DNA from: Rhodococcus sp. B7740
GTDB lineage: Bacteria > Actinomycetota > Actinomycetes > Mycobacteriales > Mycobacteriaceae
Assembly (NCBI RefSeq): GCF_000954115.1
Contig: NZ_CP010797.1
Span: 4,402,001 to 4,466,000, forward strand
Direction of reading: 5' to 3'
DNA length: 64,000 nt
This document shows, one piece after another, positions 1 through 7,767 of this stretch (positions within the stretch are counted from its first letter, which is position 1; every line of letters starts with the position of its first letter). The notes beneath the pieces were generated by a model. It saw nothing but the letters and a program-made list of their open reading frames with translations, was not told the DNA's origin and did no database searches. A program made the position numbers and the translations under genes.

Positions 1-81
1 GTACTGCGAGATTGTGTCGTGACCGTACACGACACTGTAGATACCAATTCCCATCCGACCGGTGTAGCCGAGGGCAACGTT
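1..81 (+). pseudogene. 3'-terminal part of an unknown gene, interrupted by the IS21 element
   Basis: Frame 1 from the window edge is open up to the left end of the IS (VLRDCVVTVHDTVDTNSHPT and onward). If the element and one copy of the CGTT duplication are removed, the frame continues at 2525 for ten more codons and stops at 2555-2557. The gene start lies outside the window. I do not recognise the family. The main support for real coding is that the rejoined frame ends in an ATGA overlap with the next ORF. Confidence 0.4.
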
Positions 82-130
82 TGACGGCGCTCATCGAAAT
101 TCCCCACTAGCGCTCATCGAAATTCCCCAC
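82..130 (+). repeat. Left terminal repeat of the IS21 element
   Basis: Starts TGACG and contains the 19-bp motif GCTCATCGAAATTCCCCAC twice, at 89-107 and 112-130. Multiple terminal repeats of this kind are expected transposase-binding sites in IS21 elements. The inverted counterparts lie at 2472-2490 and 2495-2513. Confidence 0.88.
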
Positions 131-218
131 CCGTGTGGCACCGCCAACGAGGGCGGGTCTCCAACGAAGCTGATGGTCTCTGACCACGCACCAGCTATCC
201 GAAGGAGACCCGCTCCTC

Positions 219-1610
219 ATGCTTACACAGGAGGAAGATGTGGAAATCAACGCCTTGCACAAACGAGGCTGGAAGATCGCGGACATCGCGCGTCACACCG
301 GCCGCGACCGCAAGACCATCAGGTCGTACCTGAACGGCACCACCACTCCCGGGGTGCGTAAACGCAGCGCACCGGACCCATTCGAGGTGTTCCTCGCCTA
401 CGTCACTGCACGTCTGATCGACGACCCACACCTGTGGGTCCGCACGCTCTGCGACGAACTCGAGGACCTCGGCTATCTGATGTCGTATCAAACGCTGCAC
501 CGCAAGATCCGCGAACTCAAACTCCGGCCGATCTGCCAAGCGTGCCTGACGGCCACCGAAAGACCCAACGCGGTCATCGAACACCCGCCAGGGGAAGAGA
601 CACAATGGGATTGGGTCGATCTACCCAACCCACCCGCCTCGTGGGGCTGGGGATCGATGGCCCACCTGTTCGTCGGAACTCTGGCGTGTTCGGGCAAATG
701 GCGCGGCGTCCTCGCACCGAACATGACCCAACCACATGTCGTCGACGGACTCGACCGGATCTGCCGAGGCCTCGGCGGGATCAGCCGAGTCTGGCGGTTC
801 GACCGAATGGCCACAGTCTGCCACCCCGAGTCCGGCCGGGTCACCGCCAGCTTCACCGGCGTCGCGAAACATTACGGTGTCTCCGTTGCGATCTGCCCAC
901 CGAGGCGCGGCAACCGCAAAGGTGCAGTGGAGAAGTCCAATCACACTGCAGCGCAGCGGTGGTGGCGAAATCTCTCCGACGATCTGAGCGTCGAGCAAGC
1001 CCAAGCGAGCCTCGATCGGTTCTGCAGTCTGCGCGGCGATACTCGCTTGCGGCCGACGAAGGACGGCAAAACTTCGGTAGCGACGATCGCCACCGCCGAA
1101 GGACTGCATCCGATGCCGCCGTCCGCGTATCCCGCGATCCTGTCCACTCATCGAGTCGTATCCCGGCAGGCGTTGGTGTCCTACCGCGGCAACCGCTACT
1201 CAGTGCCGCCCGAGCTCGCGTCCGCGCAGGTCACCGTCACCCACGTTCTCGGGACCGACGTCATCGACATCGTCACCACCTCGGGTATCGCCATCGCCCG
1301 GCACCGGCTGGCGGCCGATGGGACCGGGGCGATGGTCCGCGATCACGGCCACATCTACGCCCTCGAGCAAGCAGCGATGGCCGGCGCGAACACCGGACGT
1401 CCGCACCGCCGCAAGGAACGTATTCCGCCCGGACCGGACGCACTCGCCGCTGCAGAGAAGCTCCGAACAACAACCAGTGCAACATATCCCGACGCAGCGG
1501 ACAGATCGGAAAACGACAGTCACGCAACCGAATCCGATACCGCAGGAGCGATTATCTACGACCTGTCGATCTATGAACGCGCCGCACACGGAAGGAACAC
1601 CCTGTCATGA
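219..1610 (+). CDS. istA: IS21 family transposase IstA
   Basis: A 463-residue DDE transposase that cuts and joins DNA during IS movement, working with IstB. An N-terminal helix-turn-helix (about residues 1-45, with HKRGWKIADIARHTGRDRKT) precedes an integrase-type catalytic core. Likely catalytic acids are Asp131 (in WDWVDL), Asp195 (in WRFDRM) and Glu238 (in GAVEKS). The ATG at 219 follows an AAGGAG ribosome site. The stop overlaps the istB start as ATGA, so the two are translationally coupled. Length is normal for the family and there is no frameshift. Confidence 0.95.
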   Translation: MLTQEEDVEINALHKRGWKIADIARHTGRDRKTIRSYLNGTTTPGVRKRSAPDPFEVFLAYVTARLIDDPHLWVRTLCDELEDLGYLMSYQTLHRKIRELKLRPICQACLTATERPNAVIEHPPGEETQWDWVDLPNPPASWGWGSMAHLFVGTLACSGKWRGVLAPNMTQPHVVDGLDRICRGLGGISRVWRFDRMATVCHPESGRVTASFTGVAKHYGVSVAICPPRRGNRKGAVEKSNHTAAQRWWRNLSDDLSVEQAQASLDRFCSLRGDTRLRPTKDGKTSVATIATAEGLHPMPPSAYPAILSTHRVVSRQALVSYRGNRYSVPPELASAQVTVTHVLGTDVIDIVTTSGIAIARHRLAADGTGAMVRDHGHIYALEQAAMAGANTGRPHRRKERIPPGPDALAAAEKLRTTTSATYPDAADRSENDSHATESDTAGAIIYDLSIYERAAHGRNTLS

Positions 1611-2458
1611 CCGACCAGAAAGCTGCCACGAACGCCGACCGGTTACCGGCCCCGAACACCGCCGCTGCAGCCAGCCTTTACCAACGCCTGCGGGGGCATC
1701 TCGCTGTCCTGAAACTTCACGACGCCGCCGAAGCGCTGCCGTCGGTCCTCGATCAAGCAGCCGCCGAAGAACTGTCGATGACCGCGGCGTTGGACCGGTT
1801 GCTCTCGATCGAGGTCGAGGCCACCGAAGCCCGCCGACTGAACGGCAGACTCCGATTCGCGTGCCTGCCGACACCGGCATCGCTCGAGGACTTCGACTAC
1901 GACGCAGCCGCTGGTGTCGACAGGAAGTTGATCGAGGAGTTGGCGACCTGCCGATACTTGGAGACAGCGACGAATGTGCTGCTCATCGGCCCGCCCGGGG
2001 TCGGCAAAACGCATCTGTCGGTCGGGCTGGCGCGTGCCGCAGCTCATGCCGGCTATCGAACGTATTTCACCACCGCAGCTGATCTCGCTGCCCGCTGTCA
2101 TCGAGCCGCTCTCGAAGGAAGGTGGGCTACGACGATGCGGTTCTACGCTGGACCGACACTTCTCGTCGTTGATGAACTCGGCTACCTACCGTTGCCCGGC
2201 GAGGCAGCGTCGGCGTTGTTTCAGGTTGTCTCGCAACGGTATATGAAGACGTCGATCGTGATGACCACCAACCGTGGCGTGGGATCGTGGGGTGAAGTGC
2301 TCGGTGACAACACCGTCGCAGCAGCCATGCTCGACCGGCTTCTGCATCGATCCGTCGTGCTCAACCTCGACGGTGATTCCTACCGTCTCCGAGACCACAA
2401 CGCCAGATCGGAGAAGCTCCGCAAAGCCACCACAGGAACCCGCCAACCACTACAGTGA
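1607..2458 (+). CDS. istB: IS21 family helper ATPase IstB
   Basis: A 283-residue AAA+ ATPase related to DnaA/DnaC that helps IstA choose and remodel target DNA. A Walker A motif (GPPGVGKT, about residues 128-135) and a Walker B motif (LLVVDELGY, about 184-192) are visible, followed by a sensor-like MTTNR. The ATG overlaps the istA stop by four bases. The gene ends just before the right terminal repeats, so the cassette looks complete. Confidence 0.95.
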   Translation: MTDQKAATNADRLPAPNTAAAASLYQRLRGHLAVLKLHDAAEALPSVLDQAAAEELSMTAALDRLLSIEVEATEARRLNGRLRFACLPTPASLEDFDYDAAAGVDRKLIEELATCRYLETATNVLLIGPPGVGKTHLSVGLARAAAHAGYRTYFTTAADLAARCHRAALEGRWATTMRFYAGPTLLVVDELGYLPLPGEAASALFQVVSQRYMKTSIVMTTNRGVGSWGEVLGDNTVAAAMLDRLLHRSVVLNLDGDSYRLRDHNARSEKLRKATTGTRQPLQ

Positions 2459-2471
2459 AGTTCGCTCACGA

Positions 2472-2520
2472 GTGGGGAATTTCGGTGAGCGCGGTTGGGG
2501 AATTTCGCTGAGCCTCGTCA
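2472..2520 (-). repeat. Right terminal repeat of the IS21 element
   Basis: Two inverted copies of the left-end motif, GTGGGGAATTTCGGTGAGC at 2472-2490 and a variant at 2495-2513. The element ends in CGTCA, the complement of the left-end TGACG. The CGTT target duplication follows immediately at 2521-2524. Confidence 0.87.
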
Positions 2521-2524
2521 CGTT

Positions 2525-2557
2525 GGGACCCAGCTTCTTCGCCGCTGTGTCCGATGA
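2525..2557 (+). pseudogene. Last codons of the gene split by the IS21 element
   Basis: Continues frame 1 of positions 1-81 after removal of the element and one CGTT copy, reading GTQLLRRCVR and then TGA at 2555-2557. The stop overlaps the ATG at 2554 of the next ORF as ATGA. This arrangement suggests the interrupted frame was a real gene in an operon. The family is unknown. Confidence 0.38.
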
Positions 2558-3036
2558 ACCGCCGACGCGGTACAGAGGCGGCCTCGGGTTCGATCGAGTC
2601 CTTGATGGCTCGGCTCCCCGAGCGATTCTGGCACCCGACACCCGAAGTCGAAGATGGGCAGATGACCGGGCTCCAGCGCTATCTTGCAGACATCGACAGC
2701 TGGCTTCGACACGAGCTGTCGCTAGCCGATGCCGTCGCGCCCAGGTTGAGGGGTGTTGGCGCTCCACCCACGTTCGAGGTTCTGAACGCGCTCGGAATAC
2801 CCCCCAAACGAATGGTTCTCGATCGTCCTGAACGACACACACGCGACGAACAGAAGGACAGCGCTATGAACACACCCGGAGCCATGCCCAGAACAACTAG
2901 CGCGCGGCTCCGTGTCAACGCACAGGACGGGTCGTTGTTCGCCCACCGGGATCTCGAAGTCTGTCGAGTCCTTGAGCACCGGCGAACGGGATTTGAGCCG
3001 TTCGTCGTGTCCTCTGTTGGATACGAAGTCGAATAA
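2554..3036 (+). CDS. Hypothetical protein downstream of the IS21 insertion
   Basis: A 160-residue ORF that I do not recognise. The first part (about residues 20-90) looks protein-like, with FWHPTPEVEDGQMTGLQRYL and SWLRHELSLADAV. The second half is rich in Arg, Thr and Ser and less convincing, so the true end or frame is uncertain. Its ATG overlaps the stop of the interrupted upstream gene (ATGA), so translation probably depended on that gene and may now be impaired. No catalytic motif or membrane segment is visible. Confidence 0.4.
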   Translation: MNRRRGTEAASGSIESLMARLPERFWHPTPEVEDGQMTGLQRYLADIDSWLRHELSLADAVAPRLRGVGAPPTFEVLNALGIPPKRMVLDRPERHTRDEQKDSAMNTPGAMPRTTSARLRVNAQDGSLFAHRDLEVCRVLEHRRTGFEPFVVSSVGYEVE

Positions 3037-3083
3037 CGTGGCTTCGCAGCGCATGACCTAATTGATGGCTAGAATCCTGTCTC

Positions 3084-4319
3084 ATGGGCATCTTCGACTT
3101 AACAATCATCAGCGATCCGACTGTCCTGGACTACGGAAATCTACTGTTCAAGTCTGATTTTTCGGCCTACGCGGAATACGACGTAAACCTAGTTAAGTCG
3201 GCTGTGCTCGTGGCGGACCAAATTGACCTACGAAGCATTCGAGAAGAGGTCGCAAGGGTAAGCGAGGCGGAGTTCGGTAGATTTACGTACATGCCGTTGC
3301 AGCGGTACTTAGCTTTTGTGAACTACTCTGCATTTCCGGACCAAGGAGATTCTCTTGCGTATCCTGTGAACAGGTCGCTACTCGCCCCCGAGGAGGAAGC
3401 GCTGGCCGAACGTGAGCGGGTCATAGATTTTGTTGGCAGTGGGGGTTTGCCAGACATTATGGGTACCCCCTTCCACGAAAAGTACGTCGAACAGATGAAC
3501 GAACTTACGGATGAACTCAGCTCATTCTTCTATAAAAAACGCCACGAGCTAAATTCTGACGATATGAAGTTGCTGCGCGAGCTTGATTCAGTGTCACTCG
3601 ACGGCTGGTTTCCGGCCGAGGAGGATCGCGAGGAGCAGGTTTTTAGAATTACTTTCTCGGAGCAGGCTGGACCGTATTGGTCCTCTCTCGGAAATGCCCT
3701 ACCGGATTTAATTGATGCCTCATCCACAACTTCGCTAATGCTCAGCGGTGTGGGTCTACCCAGCGCACAGGCTGGGACGGATACTCTGATTTCATCATCG
3801 CCGACAAGCCCCGCATCCATTGCCACGTCAGTCATGACGGGATTGCCAAGTTTCCAACGCTCAAGTCTCGCTCAGGTGCTTGACCTTCGTGAGGACCTCG
3901 GAGACTTCTTGCCAAACTTTCGTGGTGAGATGATCGACCTTTCGGATGCTATCGAAGCGAAGGGTGTCGAAGATTCGGCTGCTGTCCAGTATGAGCTAGA
4001 GAAAGCTTGGTATCAGAAGATCGCACCGCAGTTGGTGCAAATGCGCGCTATCGCAAAAGGGAAATCCTACCCTCGGACATTGCTCGATGAGATCGCTAAT
4101 GATGGAGCTTCCCAGATCGCCACAGGTGCCAGTGTCGTAATCGCAGCAGGCGGATTGGTCGCTGGATTGTCGGTGCTACTTCCCGCTGCGGTAGGCGTGG
4201 CTTTGCCATTTGTGAAAGCCTATAATCAGCGATTGAAAGACAGAGATGATCTGAAATCCAATAGGTTATTTTTTCTTCACGAAGTCGATCGGCGACTCTC
4301 GAAGAAGTCAAAGCGATAA
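3084..4319 (+). CDS. Hypothetical protein with C-terminal membrane segments, AT-rich accessory gene
   Basis: A 411-residue protein that I cannot assign. Residues about 1-330 look soluble and acidic. Near residues 345-375 there is a strongly hydrophobic Gly/Ala/Val-rich stretch (VVIAAGGLVAGLSVLLPAAV), probably one or two membrane helices, then a basic tail ending KKSKR. The DNA uses AT-ending codons such as TTA, ATA and AAT far more than the flanking genes, which suggests horizontal acquisition. It stands alone between the IS-damaged region and the decayed tad locus, so it is probably island cargo. No function is implied. Confidence 0.7.
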   Translation: MGIFDLTIISDPTVLDYGNLLFKSDFSAYAEYDVNLVKSAVLVADQIDLRSIREEVARVSEAEFGRFTYMPLQRYLAFVNYSAFPDQGDSLAYPVNRSLLAPEEEALAERERVIDFVGSGGLPDIMGTPFHEKYVEQMNELTDELSSFFYKKRHELNSDDMKLLRELDSVSLDGWFPAEEDREEQVFRITFSEQAGPYWSSLGNALPDLIDASSTTSLMLSGVGLPSAQAGTDTLISSSPTSPASIATSVMTGLPSFQRSSLAQVLDLREDLGDFLPNFRGEMIDLSDAIEAKGVEDSAAVQYELEKAWYQKIAPQLVQMRAIAKGKSYPRTLLDEIANDGASQIATGASVVIAAGGLVAGLSVLLPAAVGVALPFVKAYNQRLKDRDDLKSNRLFFLHEVDRRLSKKSKR

Positions 4320-4532
4320 GTGCCTCGGCTTTGGGTTTTCCTATAGCGCCACCCGTCTAGCGATTTGCGATTGCTAAACGAACGGAGTGCCGAGTGGGTG
4401 TAGATGCACCGCTCACGTCAGGACTCAGAGGATGCCACATTTGCCGTGTGCGCAATAGGTGTCGGGTTGCCCATTTCCGACCGGTTGCCGTTCGTGTAGG
4501 ACCAAGATGCCGTCTGTCTCGTGTTGTAAACA
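4320..4532 (+). other. Gene-free stretch at the border of acquired DNA and the tad remnant
   Basis: No convincing gene is seen here. Composition shifts from AT-richer on the left to GC-rich on the right. The left edge of recognisable tad sequence is at about 4530, directly after an in-frame TAA (4527-4529). This is therefore the probable junction where the upstream tad genes were lost or replaced. I see no tRNA or clear attachment repeat. Confidence 0.45.
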
Positions 4533-4667
4533 CTGACAGGCGACTATGCGATCGGGACCATCGCGGCCGCGGCATTCGGGGCGGTGCTGTACACGGTGGT
4601 GACCGGGGACAGCATTGTGACGGCGTTGACGGGGATCATCGATGGAGCGTTGAACACTGCCGTCTGA
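4533..4667 (+). pseudogene. DUF4244 (Flp-pilin-like) gene remnant lacking its 5' end
   Basis: The frame reads TGDYAIGTIAAAAFGAVLYT, then VVTGDSIVTALTGII, and ends NTAV before TGA. This matches the C-terminal membrane helix and tail of the small DUF4244 pilin-like protein of actinobacterial tad loci (Rv3656c type). The N-terminal leader is missing: an in-frame TAA lies two codons upstream and no start codon is available. It abuts a TadE remnant, so two neighbouring tad genes are damaged. Confidence 0.65.
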
Positions 4668-4673
4668 CACTGG

Positions 4674-4894
4674 TGTGTGATGATGACGGCCAGGGAGGCC
4701 GCTCGATTGGCGGCCAGAGGGATACGGCCAGGGCTGTGACGGTGGGGGAGCGGGTTGCGCCGGAGGGTGCTCTGGTGACCGTGACGGAGGATGGCGAGGT
4801 CTTCGTCGCGCGGGTGGAGGTGGAGAGTCCGCTACCGGGATTGACGTTGGCGGCGGAGGCCGTTGCTGCTGCGGAACCGGTTGCAGCGGAATGA
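4674..4894 (+). pseudogene. TadE-type minor pilin remnant, truncated and frameshifted
   Basis: One frame at 4674-4721 gives the typical TadE motif region TAREAARLAARG. The continuation (DTARAVTVGERVAPEGA and onward, to PVAAE at 4894) is in a different frame, so a frameshift lies near 4711-4725. The hydrophobic N-terminal helix expected in TadE proteins is absent, because the preceding DUF4244 stop is only seven bases upstream. The stop overlaps the next gene's start as ATGA, the original operon spacing. Rv3655c is the likely M. tuberculosis counterpart. Confidence 0.6.
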
Positions 4895-5256
4895 TGCTCG
4901 CTTTCCGGAGGGCGCTGCGTGACGATGAGGGTGGGGCGACGGTGTTGGCGGCGCTGGCGATGTCGGCGTTGATCGCCGTCGTGGTGCTGGTGATGCACGT
5001 CGGCTCGGCGGTGGACGCTCGTCATCAGGCGCAGTCGGCGGCCGATCTCGCGGCGCTGGCCGGGGCGGGCGCACTGGATCGTGGGGTTACCGACGCTTGC
5101 GAGTCGGCGCGATCAGTGGCGAGCAGGATGTCGACCGATTTGCGGAAGTGCACGATCGAGGGTTGGGACGTGGTCGTGACAGTAGGCCAACCAGTGTTCC
5201 TCGGGCGCTTCGGAATGTCCGACGCCATCGCCACGGCTCGGGCGGGTCCGGGGTGA
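4891..5256 (+). CDS. Rv3654c-type TadE-like (helicase/secretion neighbourhood) protein
   Basis: A 121-residue protein with a short basic N-terminus, one hydrophobic helix at about residues 19-41 (ATVLAALAMSALIAVVVLVM) and the conserved DARHQAQSAADLAALAGA segment of TadE/TadG-like pilus-associated proteins. The two Cys residues in the C-terminal half are typical of the family. It is the only intact tad gene here. The ATPase, platform and pilin genes expected upstream are absent, so a role in a working pilus is doubtful. The start overlaps the stop of the TadE remnant. Confidence 0.8.
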   Translation: MMLAFRRALRDDEGGATVLAALAMSALIAVVVLVMHVGSAVDARHQAQSAADLAALAGAGALDRGVTDACESARSVASRMSTDLRKCTIEGWDVVVTVGQPVFLGRFGMSDAIATARAGPG

Positions 5257-5283
5257 CGGCTCGCCCCGTTCGAGCCGGCTATT

Positions 5284-5320
5284 CCGCGCGCGTTCATCGA
5301 ATGCGCGCGCATTTGCGTCG
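5284..5320. repeat. Single degenerate copy of the hairpin core found in the 85-bp array
   Basis: CGTTCATCGAATGCGCGCGC followed by ATTTGCG closely resembles the core of the tandem array at 7400-7760. It folds as GCGCGCGTTC-ATC-GAATGCGCGC with one G-T pair. It lies between the convergent ends of the TadE-like gene and the alpha-hydroxy-acid oxidase gene, where a bidirectional terminator would be expected. Confidence 0.6.
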
Positions 5321-5364
5321 AACCCGGCCGCGAACCTGGGGCCTCGACGGTCCGACTTCAGCCG

Positions 5365-6627
5365 TCAGTGTGGAGTAACGGTGCGGGCCCCGGACTGCAG
5401 TGGGGCTAACCGAGTCAGTTGAGTGACGTGCTCCGGGGTGAGCTCGGCGATCGAATTGACCTGCAGCAGTTGCATGGTGCGCACGATGTCTTCGCGCAGG
5501 ATCTCGATCATGCGATCGACGCCCTGGCGGCCGCCGGCCATCAGGCCGTACAGGTACGCCCGGCCGACGAGTGTGAACGACGCCCCCATCGCGATGGAGG
5601 CGACGATATCGGCACCGTGCATGATGCCCGTGTCGACGGCGACCTCGAAGTCGGAGCCGACCTCGCGCACGACCTGCGGCAGCAGGTGGAAGGGGACAGG
5701 AGCGCGATCGAGCTGTCGGCCTCCGTGGTTCGACAGGATGATGCCGTCGACTCCCAGTTCGGCGAGACGGGCCGAATCGGCCACCGACTGAACACCTTTG
5801 ACGACCAGCTTGCCGGGCCAGATCTCCCGGATGACGTCGAGGTCCTCGAACGAGATGGACGGATCCATCGCCGAATTGAGCAGCTCCCCGACCGTGCCGC
5901 CGGTCGAAGACAGTGACGCGAACTCGAGCTTGGCCGTGGTGAGGAAGTCCCACCACCACCATGGACGCGGAATGGCGTTGGCGATCGTCGACGCGGTCAA
6001 CTGCGGCGGGATGGAGAACCCGTTGCGCTTGTCGCGCAGGCGAGCTCCTGCAACCGGTGTGTCGACCGTGAACAGCAGTGTGTCGAAGCCTGCCTTCGCG
6101 GCGCGTTCGACCAGCCCGAACGAGATGTCGCGGTCGCGCATGACGTAGAGCTGGAACCAGTTGCGCCCATTCGGATTGGTGGCCTTGACGTCCTCTATCG
6201 ACGTGGTGCCCAGCGTCGAGAGACAGAACGGAATTCCAGCCGCTCCGGCTGCGGCAGACCCGGCGTACTCACCCTCGGTCTGCATCAGGCGGGTGAATCC
6301 CGTCGGCGCGATGCCGAACGGGAGCGCGGACGGCCCACCGAACACTGTCGTCGAGGTGTCGACGTGGGAGACGTCCCGCAGGATCGAGGGATGGAATTCG
6401 ACGTCGCGGAAGGCCTGACGAGCTCGCGAGAGTGAGATCTCGGCGTCGGCGGCACCGTCGGTGTAGTCGAACGCCGCGCGCGGGGTGCGTCGACGGGCGA
6501 TGGTGCGGAGATCGTCGATGGTGAGTGCCGCGCTCAGGCGTCGGCGGCGCAGGTTCAGATCGGGCTTCTTGAACGAGAGGACCTCGCGCAGGTCGGTAGC
6601 TCTGGGAATCTGCCGGGTGATGGGCAT
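5365..6627 (-). CDS. FMN-dependent alpha-hydroxy-acid oxidase/dehydrogenase (LldD-like)
   Basis: A 420-residue flavoenzyme of the L-lactate dehydrogenase/glycolate oxidase family, oxidising a 2-hydroxy acid to a 2-oxo acid. The TIM-barrel landmarks are present: PFGIAPTGF early, [10 protein letters not shown] in the middle, a Lys in LVVKGV, the catalytic His/Arg motif SNHGGRQLD and a DTGI glycine loop. The start at 6627 (MPITRQ) is chosen because the family begins shortly before the conserved IDDLR segment; a longer ORF starts at 6672. It sits tail-to-tail with the TadE-like gene. The substrate is unknown; lactate is the default guess. Confidence 0.9.
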   Translation of the reverse strand: MPITRQIPRATDLREVLSFKKPDLNLRRRRLSAALTIDDLRTIARRRTPRAAFDYTDGAADAEISLSRARQAFRDVEFHPSILRDVSHVDTSTTVFGGPSALPFGIAPTGFTRLMQTEGEYAGSAAAGAAGIPFCLSTLGTTSIEDVKATNPNGRNWFQLYVMRDRDISFGLVERAAKAGFDTLLFTVDTPVAGARLRDKRNGFSIPPQLTASTIANAIPRPWWWWDFLTTAKLEFASLSSTGGTVGELLNSAMDPSISFEDLDVIREIWPGKLVVKGVQSVADSARLAELGVDGIILSNHGGRQLDRAPVPFHLLPQVVREVGSDFEVAVDTGIMHGADIVASIAMGASFTLVGRAYLYGLMAGGRQGVDRMIEILREDIVRTMQLLQVNSIAELTPEHVTQLTRLAPLQSGARTVTPH

Positions 6628-6709
6628 GTCATGGTCTCGATTCTGTGGGCGGATCTCCTCCCACCACACCACCCGAGGTCCCGGCAGCGACGCGCAGGGT
6701 GGTGCCCCG

Positions 6710-7246
6710 TCAGCTCCGCATCAGAGTGCGGAGCGCCGTGGCTATCGCGGGTTCGGTGTATCCACCGGTCCTGGCCACGAATGTGGTTCGACAGGTGATC
6801 ACTTCGATTCCCGACGCGTCGGTGAGGGTGTTGCTGGTGACCATCACGTCGCTGCCCGAGGACTGTCGAAACGATTCCAGACACAGGTCGGAGTTGATCC
6901 GGTCGCCCACCTCCAACGGTCGTCGGAGCACGATCTGCTGATCGGTGTGCAGCACGTCGCTCACGGAGTAGCCGATCAGCAGGTGCTCGAACAGTTCGGG
7001 CAACAGCCGCGTGCCGATGACGCTGACGAAAGTGACGGGGGCGATCAACGAGTCGTAGCCGAGAGTGGCTGCGGCACGTTCGAGGTGATGCGATGGATGG
7101 TCGTCCTGGACGGACCGGGCGAACTCTCGAATCTGTTCACGCCCGATCTCGTAGTCCTGCGGCGGGAGATAGTGACAACCCACCTTTTCCACGATGGCCG
7201 GAACAGCCGCTGCATACCGGCCCGTCACGTGATCGGTCACAGGCAT
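6710..7246 (-). CDS. FAS1-like/MaoC N-terminal dehydratase-domain protein (HadA/HadC-like)
   Basis: A 178-residue single hot-dog-fold protein. The start MPVTDH at 7246 has GGAGG seven bases upstream. Features matching the HadA/HadC (UPF0336) subunits of mycolic-acid dehydratases include [19 protein letters not shown], the DDHP turn, and [16 protein letters not shown]. Such subunits normally pair with a catalytic HadB partner, which is not in this window, so this may be a stand-alone paralogue. It shares its strand with the downstream oxidase gene but is about 80 bases away, so an operon is possible. Confidence 0.78.
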   Translation of the reverse strand: MPVTDHVTGRYAAAVPAIVEKVGCHYLPPQDYEIGREQIREFARSVQDDHPSHHLERAAATLGYDSLIAPVTFVSVIGTRLLPELFEHLLIGYSVSDVLHTDQQIVLRRPLEVGDRINSDLCLESFRQSSGSDVMVTSNTLTDASGIEVITCRTTFVARTGGYTEPAIATALRTLMRS

Positions 7247-7399
7247 GTCGGACCTCCACAAGTCCTCCGGCTTTGTCGAGTCATCGACATTGGAACAGAC
7301 TCAGAACTGACAGGTCGTCAGAGTTGCGCATATTTGCGAACGATCACAGTGGAGTCGGCGGTGTGCTGGAGATTCGCCAGGGCGCGCCTCGCCGCAGGT

Positions 7400-7760
7400 T
7401 CGCAAACGCGCGCGCTTTTGCCAGGTGCGCGCAGATCCGCCCCGATCCGGCGGCAATTTTGCTCGCGTTCAGCAAATGCGCGCGCGTTTGCGGCCGAACT
7501 GGGGCACCGCTGCGCGCAGATCTGCCCCGATGCGGCAACAATTTTGCTCGCGTTCAGCGAATGCGCGCGCGTTTGCGGCCGAACTGGGGCACCGCTGCGC
7601 GCAGATCTGCCCCGATGCGGCAGCAATTTTGCTCGCGTTCAGCGTATGCGCGCGCGTTTGCGACCGAACTGGGGCACCGCTGCGCGCAGATCCGCCCCGA
7701 TGCGGCAGCAATTCTGCTCGCGTTCAGCGAATGCGCGCGCGTTTGCGGCCGAGCTGGGGC
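7400..7760. repeat. 85-bp tandem repeat array (about four units)
   Basis: The motif GCTCGCGTTCAGC recurs at 7461, 7546, 7631 and 7716, exactly 85 bases apart. Neighbouring units differ by only a few substitutions. The first unit is shortened: about 16 bases of the segment between TTTGCGG and TGCGCGCAGATC are missing. Each unit contains GTTC-AGC-GAAT within a GCGCGCGCG run, a small hairpin. Because 85 is not a multiple of three, the same DNA is open in several frames and yields spurious ORFs. The array lies just beyond the helicase stop at 7768. There are no spacers, so it is not CRISPR. Confidence 0.93.
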
Positions 7761-7767
7761 GGCCCGC

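Larger units (their letters stand above)
82..2520 (+). mobile_element. IS21-family insertion sequence, apparently complete
   Basis: The element carries istA and istB overlapping by ATGA, the standard IS21 layout. Both ends begin with TGACG and contain two copies of a 19-bp motif (GCTCATCGAAATTCCCCAC and close variants) in opposite orientation at left and right. It is flanked by the direct repeat CGTT at 78-81 and 2521-2524, which fits the short target duplications of this family. Both genes are open and carry their catalytic motifs, so the copy may be active. It sits in unknown accessory DNA and breaks a gene near its 3' end. Confidence 0.93.

Noticed and set aside
1..4532. Prophage or integrative element
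   Set aside because: Only an IS21 element and unknown genes are visible. There is no integrase, phage structural gene or tRNA attachment site in this part of the window.
4394..4894. A 166-residue ORF as one real gene
   Set aside because: Only its C-terminal third matches TadE. The front part is out of frame with the TAREAARLAARG region and overlaps the DUF4244 remnant.
7400..7760. CRISPR array
   Set aside because: The 85-bp units are contiguous with no unique spacers, and no cas genes are present.
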